Below the pieces are notes generated by a model. That model was not told the origin of the DNA, searched no databases, and saw only the letters and a list, made by a program, of their open reading frames with translations. A program made the translations under genes and the position numbers. Shown here one piece after another: positions 1 through 7,465 of a stretch of 64,000 nucleotides of DNA. The first letter of the stretch is position 1. Each line of letters opens with the position of its first letter. The stretch is from Bdellovibrionales bacterium (GTDB lineage: Bacteria > Bdellovibrionota > Bdellovibrionia > Bdellovibrionales > UBA1609): NCBI GenBank assembly GCA_016716765.1, contig JADJVA010000006.1:408528-472527 (forward strand). Direction: 5' to 3'.

Positions 1-1
1 A

Positions 2-292
2 ATTAAAATTCTCTCAATTGAAAATTCGACGAAGCCAATCCTTATTTTGATTACCGATGGTAAGCCAACCGATTTAGACCCCTACGAAGGCTCCTATGGC
101 CAACAGGACGTTCGCAAAGCAATCGAAGAGGCAAAAAATAAAGGTATAAATGTACTTACACTAACTATTTCAGATTTTGACCCTGTTTCATTGAAAAGAA
201 CATTCGAACGCCCTTGTCCAATTAAAAATCCTGACGACTTTTGTCGCGAAACCTTTCAGTTTATTTGGAAACTGTGCCTGAAGGGTAAATAA
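2..292 (+). CDS. norD: NorD-like von Willebrand factor A protein, C-terminal fragment
   Basis: The gene runs in from the left edge, and only the last 96 codons are present. The fragment contains the hallmark stretch LITDGKPTDLDPYEG followed by a DVRKAI-EEAK helix and a NVLTLTI strand. This is the C-terminal half of the VWA domain in NorD, the nitric-oxide-reductase activation protein. NorD is thought to work with the MoxR-type ATPase NorQ in inserting cofactors into NO reductase. The neighbours downstream (nirK, nirV, sco, nnrS) fit a denitrification locus. The extreme C-terminus is less typical of NorD. The start and the MIDAS motif lie outside the window, so another VWA protein remains possible. 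Confidence 0.75.
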   Translation: MKILSIENSTKPILILITDGKPTDLDPYEGSYGQQDVRKAIEEAKNKGINVLTLTISDFDPVSLKRTFERPCPIKNPDDFCRETFQFIWKLCLKGK

Positions 293-313
293 ATAGGTTA
301 TTTGCAAGTGCAT

Positions 314-327
314 ATGATTTATATCAT
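314..327. promoter_or_regulatory. Crp/Fnr-family palindrome upstream of nirK
   Basis: ATGAT-TTAT-ATCAT is a perfect inverted repeat with the five-base arms and four-base spacer of an Fnr/Dnr/Nnr site (consensus TTGAT-N4-ATCAA). The arms extend to ATATGAT/ATCATAT. A TACAAT -10-like hexamer lies at 351-356, which would place the site centre near -41 to -42 of a start around 362, the class II activator position. This suggests anaerobic or NO-responsive control of the nirK genes. Confidence 0.6.
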
Positions 328-388
328 ATCGACATCCTAGAGAAACTCGGTACAATTTGCCCATATACACAAAATTACTGGAGTTTCT

Positions 389-1803
389 ATGAAAGAATAC
401 TTGCTTGCGGTCTCAATTTTACCATTTTTTATCGTCAGTAATCAGTCGTTTGCCGATAGTGCAAAAGGCGAAATTGCAACTCTGACAGCTCCGCCATTTG
501 TGCCGCCGCCAATTACAAGAAAAACCTCTGCTAAATTGATTGTAAACCTTGAAGTGGTCGAAAAGAAAATGAAAATCGCTGATGGAGTAGATTACACGTT
601 TTGGACCTATGGAGGAACCGTTCCCGGAAGTTTTATTCGAGTCCGAGAGGGTGATTCTGTCGAATTTCACTTAAAAAATCATCCATCGTCTAAAATGCCA
701 CACAATATCGATTTACATGCGGTTACTGGCCAAGGTGGAGGCGCAGGAGCGTCCTTTACTCTCCCAGGCCATGAAAGTGTCTTCTCATTTAAGGCAATTA
801 ACAAAGGACTCTACGTTTATCACTGTGCGACTGCTCCGGTAGGAATGCATATAGCAAATGGTATGTATGGTTTGATTTTAGTAGAGCCAAAAGAGGGTCT
901 GCCTAAGGTTGATCGCGAGTACTATGTTATGCAAGGCGACTTTTATACCAAAGGTAAATTCGGCAAACAGGGCTACCAACCTTTTGATATGGAAAAAGCA
1001 ATTGACGAAAGACCGACTTATGTTGTTTTCAATGGATCAACCAGTTCAATGACCGGAGACAACGCTCTAAAAGCAAGAGTGGGCGAAACTATTCGTTTAT
1101 TTGTCGGCAATGGCGGGCCAAATTTGGTTTCATCCTTTCATGTCATTGGAGAAATTTTTGATAAGGTCTATAAAGAAGGGGCATCTGAATTCAATACAAA
1201 CGTTCAGACAACTTTAGTGCCTGCCGGTGGCTCAGCCATCGTTGAGTATAAAGTTGAAGTGCCAAGCAATCTCGTGCTTGTAGATCATAGTATATTTCGC
1301 ACCTTTAATAAGGGTTCCCTGGGACTTATGAAAGTCGAAGGCGCAGAAAATTTGGAAATATATTCTGGTAAAACAGCAGACAATGTCTATTTGCCTGAAG
1401 GCGGTGCCATTCAAAAAGTGACTGACAAGGAAATTGTCAGTGTGGCGGCAACGCTTGAAGATCAGATTAAGTTTGGAAGAAATATTTACCAGCAGAACTG
1501 CGCCGCCTGCCACCAAGCAGATGGCAAAGGTATTCCTGGAGCATTTCCCCCATTGGCATCCGCAGATTATTTCAATGCGGATTGGAAGCGTGCCATTGAT
1601 GTCGTTAAAAACGGGAAAACTGGCGCGATCACTGTAAATGGAACACCCTATAACGGTGTTATGCCATCGCTAGGGCTAAGTGAAGAGGACATTGCCAACG
1701 TGCTGACTTTTGTCTCTCACTCTTGGGGAAATAAAAACGTGTGTTTAAGAAATCTGATGTTTCTGCGGTACAGCTAAAAAAAGAAAAAGCTGCGGAGCAC
1801 TAG
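389..1803 (+). CDS. nirK: Copper nitrite reductase NirK with C-terminal cytochrome c domain (frame broken near the 3' end)
   Basis: This enzyme reduces nitrite to nitric oxide in the periplasm. There is a signal peptide over residues 1-22, then two cupredoxin domains. Copper ligands are visible: H105 and H110 (with catalytic D108), H145, C146, H154 and M159, and H251 and H300 in the second domain. A fused cytochrome c domain follows, with the haem motif CAACH at 371-375 and a likely Met ligand in NGVMPSLG. The reading frame as given stops at 1777 with a frameshifted tail. One extra A in the A5 run at 1733-1737 restores an uninterrupted 20-residue tail (ending KKEKAAEH) to a TAG at 1801-1803, directly abutting nirV. 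GGAG lies ahead of the start at 389. Probable base-call error or recent mutation. Confidence 0.92.
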
Positions 1804-2568
1804 ATGAGCTTGCTAATCAGTAGTTTTTTAATAATTGCTTTTACAACAAGCTCATTAAAAGCTTCTGAATTAGTAACGGTTCCAAAGGGAAAGGTTGAGG
1901 CCATATGGCTATCACCAGTTTCAAAAAAGGCAAAAGTAAAATCGAATAAAGTTATAATTGCGGTCGACGCCTTTAGAACTCAAATCTATCCAGTAACAGT
2001 TACGCAATTTAGAGAATTTCTTGGAATACATCCGGAGTGGTCTAAAAGCAATACCTCCTCGTTATTCAAAGACGACTACTATCTGCGTGATCTTGAAACA
2101 GCTCCAGAAAAAGCACCGGTCACATTTGTTACCTGGTTTGCTGCAAGAGCTTATTGTGAGTCGTATGGACTTCGATTGCCAACAATTAACGAATGGGAAT
2201 ATGCCGCGGCTGCATCGGAGTCAAATAGGAATGCTAATCGTGAAGAAAAATTTTTGCGACGTATTCTGAATTGGTACGGCGAACCTCAGGGTGAGCGACT
2301 CAAAGATGTGGGCAGCATCTATAAAAATGTTTACGGCATCTGGGATATGCACGGATTAATTTGGGAATGGGTTGATGATTTCAACTCTAGCTTTGTAACC
2401 GGAGAGAGCCGTGAGGATAGCTCTTTTAATAAGGATATGTTTTGCGGGGCAGGAGCGCTTTCGTCAGCAGACAAAGAAAACTATGCTGCGTTTATGCGAT
2501 TCGCATTCAGATCAGGTCTCAAAGGTAAAAGTGCCGTTTGGAATTTGGGATTTAGATGTGTCCGATAG
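1804..2568 (+). CDS. nirV: NirV-like formylglycine-generating-enzyme (SUMF1) family protein
   Basis: This exported protein has a short signal peptide (about residues 1-20) and an FGE-sulfatase/SUMF1 fold. The family motifs PVTFVTWFAARAYC, RLPTINEWEYA, GIWDMHGLIWEWVDDF and the final GFRCVR are all visible. It starts directly after the restored nirK stop, with GGAG at about 1795. NirV sits next to copper nitrite reductase genes in many denitrifiers. It is presumed to support NirK maturation or function, but its reaction is not established. The gene appears intact and is probably co-transcribed with nirK. Confidence 0.85.
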   Translation: MSLLISSFLIIAFTTSSLKASELVTVPKGKVEAIWLSPVSKKAKVKSNKVIIAVDAFRTQIYPVTVTQFREFLGIHPEWSKSNTSSLFKDDYYLRDLETAPEKAPVTFVTWFAARAYCESYGLRLPTINEWEYAAAASESNRNANREEKFLRRILNWYGEPQGERLKDVGSIYKNVYGIWDMHGLIWEWVDDFNSSFVTGESREDSSFNKDMFCGAGALSSADKENYAAFMRFAFRSGLKGKSAVWNLGFRCVR

Positions 2569-2576
2569 GGGGTTTT

Positions 2577-3161
2577 ATGTATCTATTTAATTTAGTAAAA
2601 AAAATTTCAATCTTTTTGATGTTTTCGCTTGTCGCACAAAACGCTGTTGCGGAATCGTTATACGATCTTAAAACAAGCTGGCGGGACACAGAAAATAATA
2701 GAACGGATGTATCTATCGCAAAAGGATCTTATACGATCATCGCGATGGTTTACACAGGATGTGCACACGCCTGCCCGCTGACAATTTCAAAAATTATGGA
2801 AATTGAAAAAGATTTTTCAAAGGCCAAGTTTACAGAGCTGAAAATTGTCCTTGCGTAATTTGATGTAAAGAATGATCGGCCTCAAAGACTTAAGAAATAC
2901 CAAGCCGAAAGAAAGCTAAACCCCGATCAATGGAAGTTTTTATCTGCCGAGACTGAGGACGATGCTCGCAAGCTCGCCGTCACTTTGGGAATCAGCTATA
3001 AGGATATAGGTGATGGTGATTTTTCTCACAGTAATTTAATTACTTTATTAGATCCAAGCGGAAAAATATTAGCGTCAATAAATAGTCTAAACGCAAACAC
3101 TGAGCCGCTAATTAAGGGCCTACAAGATTCTTTAAATAAGACACCAAAAAGTAAATTATGA
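2577..3161 (+). pseudogene. SCO1/SenC-family copper/thiol protein interrupted by an in-frame TAA
   Basis: A signal peptide is followed by a thioredoxin-like fold with the copper-binding CxxxC motif (GCAHACP, C62 and C66). Such proteins deliver copper or reduce thiols during maturation of copper enzymes, which suits a neighbour of nirK. TAA at 2856-2858 stops translation at codon 94, just after the conserved KIVLA strand. The same frame then continues without a gap as FDVKNDRPQRLKKY, includes a likely copper-ligand histidine in DFSHSNLITLLDPSGK, and ends with a TGA that overlaps the next ATG. TCA or TCG (Ser) is the expected family codon at the stop. The start at 2577 follows GGGGG; an upstream ATG at 2556 lies inside nirV and is less likely. 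Confidence 0.85.
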
Positions 3162-4282
3162 GCTCGACGAAAAACGAAGACAGAATAGAACCTTATATTT
3201 TGCTGTTTCCCACTGGATGCCTACTGGGTTTTCTTGGTCTCATTTTCTGGGTCTTCTTTCAGTTTGGCTGGATACAGTTCTATCCTCGCGAACCACACGG
3301 TAATTTGATGTTTTTTGGTTTTTTATGGTCTTTTGTCGCCGGTTTTTTAATGACGGCCATACCAAAAATGACTTCAACGTCTCCCTCGAAATTAGGCGAA
3401 ACCTCTGTTGCAATCTCTCTTATTTTTGTTCAGATAATTCTTAATGTCAGAAATCTTACCGATGTCTCCGCCATGGTTTTTCTATTACAAAATATTTTTC
3501 TTCTGTTCTTTATCGTGCGACGATTTCTAGTTAATCGAAAGGTCCCATTTTTTGGTTTTATTTTCTTACCCACTGCATTCATTCAGTCATTTTTAGGTGT
3601 CGTATTGTTTTTTATCTACAGAGATCGCAGTTTTTTTCTCCTGCTTGCAGGCGAAGCGTTTATTTTGAACTTGATATTGGGCCTTGGCAGTAGACTGATA
3701 CCAGTCATATCTAGATTACCAAACGCATTGCTGCCAAATGAAAGTTCAAGTTCTGAAAGTTTTGTTTGGCCATTGATTACTTTACTATTAGTTAATTTAG
3801 GTTACTGGTGTGAAGTTTTAGGTTTTAGAGAATTAGGAGTCAGTCTTAGAATTCTCGGGATGATCTTCGCGGCCGTAAAATTACTTAAACTGTTCGCAAT
3901 GCCTGTAACCTGGTCTTATGTTGGTGTTGGATTAAAAATATCAGCTGCAATGCTAATTGTGGGACAGGTTTTTAGTTTGTCCTTCTTTAACAGTATACTT
4001 GCAGGCCAACACCTTATTTACATAGGTGGTTTTTCAATAACTACTTTACTTGTGGCAACGAGAGTGATTCTAGCCCATGGTGGTCAAAGTCTAAATTATG
4101 AAATTTCCTCAAAACGGTTGATATCCATCGTAATGCTCATTTTACTGTCAGCGCTCCTGCGGTTTTTTGTACGAAATGATGTCTCAAATTCCTTTATAAG
4201 TATCTCAGCACTGATTTTTATTTTTGGGCTCGCGCTTTGGGCAGTTCTACTTCGAGGGTTTCCCAAGCGGCACTCAATTTAA
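3158..4282 (+). CDS. nnrS: NnrS family multi-pass membrane protein
   Basis: The protein is 374 residues with about ten to twelve hydrophobic segments and almost no soluble domain. The segment HGNLMFFGFLWSFVAGFLMTAIP matches the NnrS family pattern (HahEM-fGf...GFLLTA-P), and a second conserved region is LILGLGSRLIPVISRLP. NnrS is a haem- and copper-containing membrane protein found with denitrification genes and linked to protection against nitrosative stress. Its ATG overlaps the TGA of the SCO gene (ATGA), so translation is probably coupled. It is the last gene of the block; a broken tRNA follows immediately. Confidence 0.8.
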   Translation: MSSTKNEDRIEPYILLFPTGCLLGFLGLIFWVFFQFGWIQFYPREPHGNLMFFGFLWSFVAGFLMTAIPKMTSTSPSKLGETSVAISLIFVQIILNVRNLTDVSAMVFLLQNIFLLFFIVRRFLVNRKVPFFGFIFLPTAFIQSFLGVVLFFIYRDRSFFLLLAGEAFILNLILGLGSRLIPVISRLPNALLPNESSSSESFVWPLITLLLVNLGYWCEVLGFRELGVSLRILGMIFAAVKLLKLFAMPVTWSYVGVGLKISAAMLIVGQVFSLSFFNSILAGQHLIYIGGFSITTLLVATRVILAHGGQSLNYEISSKRLISIVMLILLSALLRFFVRNDVSNSFISISALIFIFGLALWAVLLRGFPKRHSI

Positions 4283-4284
4283 TT

Positions 4285-4349
4285 ATCATGATCGGTTATT
4301 TCAACCGACTGTCTGAGTCCAGCGCGTCTACCAATTCCACCACAGGGCC
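4285..4349 (-). pseudogene. tRNA-Leu(CAG) remnant, 3' end missing
   Basis: Read on the minus strand from 4349, the sequence gives a leucine-type acceptor 5' strand (GGCCCTG), a D-arm GTGGAATTGGTAGACGC, part of an anticodon arm (GGACTCAGA, anticodon CAG) and a long variable arm (CGGTTGAAATAACCG). The T-arm, the 3' acceptor strand and CCA are absent, and about three bases are missing on the 3' side of the anticodon loop. It lies 3' of nnrS and marks the probable edge of the denitrification block. Confidence 0.7.
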
Positions 4350-4400
4350 ATTTAAAACTTCTTATTCAATTTCCAAATCACTCTTTTGAGTCACATGAGA

Positions 4401-5015
4401 CTAGGCATAGCCAAGAACGCCGAGTTGTCGAAGCTGGTGTTTCAGGCTGAGCGGGTTGTGATAGTGAAGAGCAAGGAAATTGAGATCCAAGGCCGATTTT
4501 ACGTTATCTAGATTGTCATCAATAAAAAGACACTGCTCCGCCTTGAGTTGGAATTGGTTGAGCAGGCGATGAAATATTTCAGGATCAGGTTTTATGACTT
4601 TTTCTTTTCCAGAAAGAATGACTCCGTCAAATTCCTTGAGAAAATCAAAACGTTCCTCTGCAATGGGAAATGTTTGGTTTGACCAGTTGCTGAGCGCGTA
4701 GATTTTAAAGTCATTGTGATTTTTGAAGTAACGAAAGATCTCAACAACGGGTGAAATTTCTCCCTTTAACATTTGTGGCCATCTCTCCCAGTACATCTGG
4801 ATTTCTCTGGCGTATTGGGGGTATTCGAGACAGCGCTCAGAAATAGCGCTCTCAAATGAAAGTCCCGCATCTAGCCGTAAGTTCCACTCAGGAGAACAAA
4901 CGTATTGGAGAAAGTACTCCATTTCGTCTTCTGATTTAAAGACGTTACGGTAAAGGTAGCGTGGGTTCCAGTCGACCAGGACGCCCCCAAGATCAAAGAC
5001 GATATTACGGACCAT
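4401..5015 (-). CDS. HAD-superfamily phosphatase (YihX-like)
   Basis: This haloacid-dehalogenase hydrolase has motif I FDLGGVLVDW (nucleophile Asp in DLGG), motif II IYALSNWS, motif III lysine in KVIKPDPEIF and motif IV FIDDNLDNV. The layout and length (about 204 residues) match the YihX/epoxide-hydrolase-N-terminal-like subgroup that dephosphorylates small sugar phosphates; the substrate cannot be read from sequence. I place the start at the ATG (MVRNIVFDLGG) rather than an upstream TTG, since the conserved domain begins here. It is transcribed divergently from the motility-like cluster. Confidence 0.85.
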   Translation of the reverse strand: MVRNIVFDLGGVLVDWNPRYLYRNVFKSEDEMEYFLQYVCSPEWNLRLDAGLSFESAISERCLEYPQYAREIQMYWERWPQMLKGEISPVVEIFRYFKNHNDFKIYALSNWSNQTFPIAEERFDFLKEFDGVILSGKEKVIKPDPEIFHRLLNQFQLKAEQCLFIDDNLDNVKSALDLNFLALHYHNPLSLKHQLRQLGVLGYA

Positions 5016-5263
5016 GGTCTGGAGCCTACCACTTGTATTGGCTTGGGCCAAGAATCCAGGAAAAAAAGGGCTCAGATAATTATTGCAGCGCTCTATATGG
5101 CCCTCTCTTCCTACTTTGGTCCAGAATCGTTATTAACATTTTATTAAGGTCTTTGAAGTACCGACATAGCCTTCAAGAAGAATGGCTAGAGAAGACAGGG
5201 AGACAGAAACCAAAACGGCAAGCTCGAGAGAGCTTAGTAGAACTGAAGAAAAGCGAAAATGAG

Positions 5264-5917
5264 ATGCACAAGATGAAGATTTTAAACCTCAGTTTTATCT
5301 CGGAAGCTGCAAAGGTCAGTTTGATTTTCGCATGCATTCAATTGACAGCTTGTACAACGAGTATGCTGACCGTGCAGACCTCACCCGAAGGGGCCGATGT
5401 GTACGTTGTTTATCCGGGACAACAGCCCTCTCGTTTGGGCAAGACTCCTTTGAGCATGGACAGTTATCCTCTCTCATCGCAGCCGGGAGATTCGTTAAAA
5501 TTGATTGTTGAGAAAGAGGGGTTTCGTGCTGAGCATTACTTAGTTCCAAAGACGGTCTTTGCAGCGAGCATCCGTCTCGATATCGAAATGAGGGAGAGCA
5601 AATTGCCGGCAGCATGTACGGATCAAGACGCAGCCGTCGAAGAGGTCGCTCGATCCGTGGCTCAGGCCCAGTCTCATATTCAGGCTAAAATGTATGATAA
5701 CGCACTTCGAATTTTAAAAAATCTCAATGATAAATTCCCCAACTCTAGCGTTGTTTACGATCTGATGGGGAACACTCACTATCTGATGAAGGACTTGGAG
5801 AAAGCCCTTAGTTCGTATGAAAAATCACTGAGACTCAGTCCAAACAATAGTGAAACACAAAGAATGGTGGCCAAATTGAAACAGATATATTCCATTCGTT
5901 CTCCGGCGGGTAATTAG
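5264..5917 (+). CDS. PEGA- and TPR-domain lipoprotein
   Basis: The signal peptide ends in a lipobox LTAC at about residue 29. A PEGA domain follows (MLTVQTSPEGADVYVV...GKTPLSMDSYP, about residues 34-105), then a C-terminal TPR region (MYDNALRILKNLNDKFPNS and the following LEKALSSYEKSLRLSPNN). PEGA domains are common in surface-layer or envelope-associated proteins, and TPRs mediate protein contacts. Only two bases separate it from the MotA-like gene, so it is likely part of the same transcript and may anchor or regulate the motor in the envelope. Start could also be the ATG at 5273; an open frame upstream to 4961 is not supported by any conserved content. Confidence 0.75.
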   Translation: MHKMKILNLSFISEAAKVSLIFACIQLTACTTSMLTVQTSPEGADVYVVYPGQQPSRLGKTPLSMDSYPLSSQPGDSLKLIVEKEGFRAEHYLVPKTVFAASIRLDIEMRESKLPAACTDQDAAVEEVARSVAQAQSHIQAKMYDNALRILKNLNDKFPNSSVVYDLMGNTHYLMKDLEKALSSYEKSLRLSPNNSETQRMVAKLKQIYSIRSPAGN

Positions 5918-5919
5918 CC

Positions 5920-6717
5920 ATGTTTTACCTCGTCGGACTCATTATAGCGACTTCCAGTGTGGTGGCTGTTGTTGTTCATCTTCAGCAGGCCTACAATAGC
6001 TATTGGGACTTTGTGGCCTTTGCGATGGTGCTAGGCGGAACCATGGCTGTAGCAACAATTATTGCACCCTGGGATATCTACCGCGATTTTGTACGAAACC
6101 TGAAGCGACTGTTCGTCTACGTGGCACCATCACAGAGAGAGTTTCTGCAACTGTGTCTCGATATTATTTCTAAGCATAAGAATGGTCTAAAGGACTTTAA
6201 GGTTGATCCGTCTCGTTTGGAACAGAGAATTCTTCGCGATGGACTGGAGCTGATCTCACTTGGGTTTAATCCAGACAAAATAGAAATCATTTTAAAGGAA
6301 AGAGTCTATCAAGCAAATGAGCGAAATTTTAGGGTCAGTGCCATGGTTCGCTCCTTGGCAAAATATCCACCAGCTTTTGGTCTTGCTGGTACAGTTTTCG
6401 GTCTGGTGCATCTGATGCGCGGAGTTTCAGAGGGAATGAATGCAAAAGAGACAGGTATTCGGATGGCGATTGCCCTCGTTGCGACACTTTACGGACTGAT
6501 GGTAGCCAACTTATTCGTGAATCCGGCGGGAGAATTGATGAATCGGTTTGCGAAGATGGACGAGGTTCTTGCGGAAATTGCAATTCAGGCCGTTCTTTTG
6601 GCAGCAGACGGCACTCCGGTTCTAGAGGCGCAGGAAATGTTAAATTCCTTTGTTGATACGGATCAGAGAATCGACTTAACCTCGATTGCAGAAATCCCGA
6701 ACGCAGGCGCCGCGTGA
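5920..6717 (+). CDS. motA: MotA-like stator proton-channel subunit
   Basis: The 265-residue inner-membrane protein of the MotA/TolQ/ExbB superfamily has an N-terminal hairpin of two membrane segments, a cytoplasmic loop of about 90 residues and a C-terminal pair of segments. The third segment carries the conserved PPAFGLAGTVFGLVHLM motif, including the proline needed for coupling, and the fourth is ALVATLYGLMVANLFVNPAGE. MotA and MotB form an ion-driven stator that applies torque to a rotor. Here the next genes are a MotB-like protein and a FliF/FliG-like protein, so the set resembles a complete rotary module. It could belong to flagella, gliding or another process. Confidence 0.85.
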   Translation: MFYLVGLIIATSSVVAVVVHLQQAYNSYWDFVAFAMVLGGTMAVATIIAPWDIYRDFVRNLKRLFVYVAPSQREFLQLCLDIISKHKNGLKDFKVDPSRLEQRILRDGLELISLGFNPDKIEIILKERVYQANERNFRVSAMVRSLAKYPPAFGLAGTVFGLVHLMRGVSEGMNAKETGIRMAIALVATLYGLMVANLFVNPAGELMNRFAKMDEVLAEIAIQAVLLAADGTPVLEAQEMLNSFVDTDQRIDLTSIAEIPNAGAA

Positions 6718-6736
6718 GAGCAGGACAGAAGGAGCC

Positions 6737-7465
6737 ATGAGAGCAATCAGTCGAAATTTACATAGAGCTCACGAAGAAATCGATACAGAAGGGACGTGGG
6801 CGATCAGTTACGGAGATATGGTAACTCTACTCCTGAGCTTCTTTGTTCTCTATTTTACGGTGGATCAAAAAGCCGATCAAGCACAGCACCTTCAAGATTC
6901 CCTTATGGCGAGTTTAAAAAGCCTTTCTGAAGAGGACAAACCCATCGATAAGAGTTCATATAAGTTGCATATTGGAGAGGAAAAATCGACAGAAATTGAC
7001 CAAAAAATAATTGATCGATTGGGCGCCAAAGTTCACCAAGTGGGACAGAAGATTGTCATCGAATTTCCCGGTGTTTCTTTCTTTGATATTGGAAAAATTG
7101 ATTTGCGTTCAGATGGAGTTAGGATGCTGAGTGAGTTTGTAACGGCCTATCTCCCCTTTGCGGGAAAATACAGTTTGGGCGTTCACTCCTTTACAGATAC
7201 TCGACAGGTATTGAGAACAAAAAATCGGCGATTCAATGATAACCTTGAACTTTCAGCCTTGCGGTCGGTCGCCGCGATGAGGGTCTTGCAATCGAGGGGA
7301 ATTCCCCTTCATGCAATGAGGATCAGCGGATTGGGTGAATTGGAGGTCACGTCGGAACAACTCAAGGCGTCTGGGGTCAATCTCTTGAGTGGAGATCCCA
7401 GAGACCTCGCTCGAAAGGTTGTATTGGTTGTTGAGCCTGCTGTCGAACGTGGAGGTAAGGGGTGA
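6737..7465 (+). CDS. motB: MotB-like stator subunit with OmpA-type peptidoglycan-binding domain
   Basis: A short cytoplasmic N-terminus precedes a single membrane segment containing WAISYGDMVTLLLSFFVLYF, where the Asp in YGD corresponds to the proton-carrying Asp of MotB. The periplasmic part ends in an OmpA/MotB domain (NLELSALRSVAAMRVLQSRGIP and ISGLGELEV). The usual GHTD motif is diverged (VHSFTDTRQ). AGAAGGAG is placed 2 bases before the ATG at 6737, and the gap to motA is 19 bases. Its stop overlaps the next start (GTGA), indicating translational coupling. Confidence 0.85.
   Translation: MRAISRNLHRAHEEIDTEGTWAISYGDMVTLLLSFFVLYFTVDQKADQAQHLQDSLMASLKSLSEEDKPIDKSSYKLHIGEEKSTEIDQKIIDRLGAKVHQVGQKIVIEFPGVSFFDIGKIDLRSDGVRMLSEFVTAYLPFAGKYSLGVHSFTDTRQVLRTKNRRFNDNLELSALRSVAAMRVLQSRGIPLHAMRISGLGELEVTSEQLKASGVNLLSGDPRDLARKVVLVVEPAVERGGKG

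Noticed and set aside
5920..7465. Zorya anti-phage system (ZorA/ZorB are MotA/MotB-like)
   Set aside because: No ZorC, ZorD helicase or ZorE nuclease follows; the adjacent gene is FliF/FliG-like and the MotB part is an ordinary OmpA-type domain.
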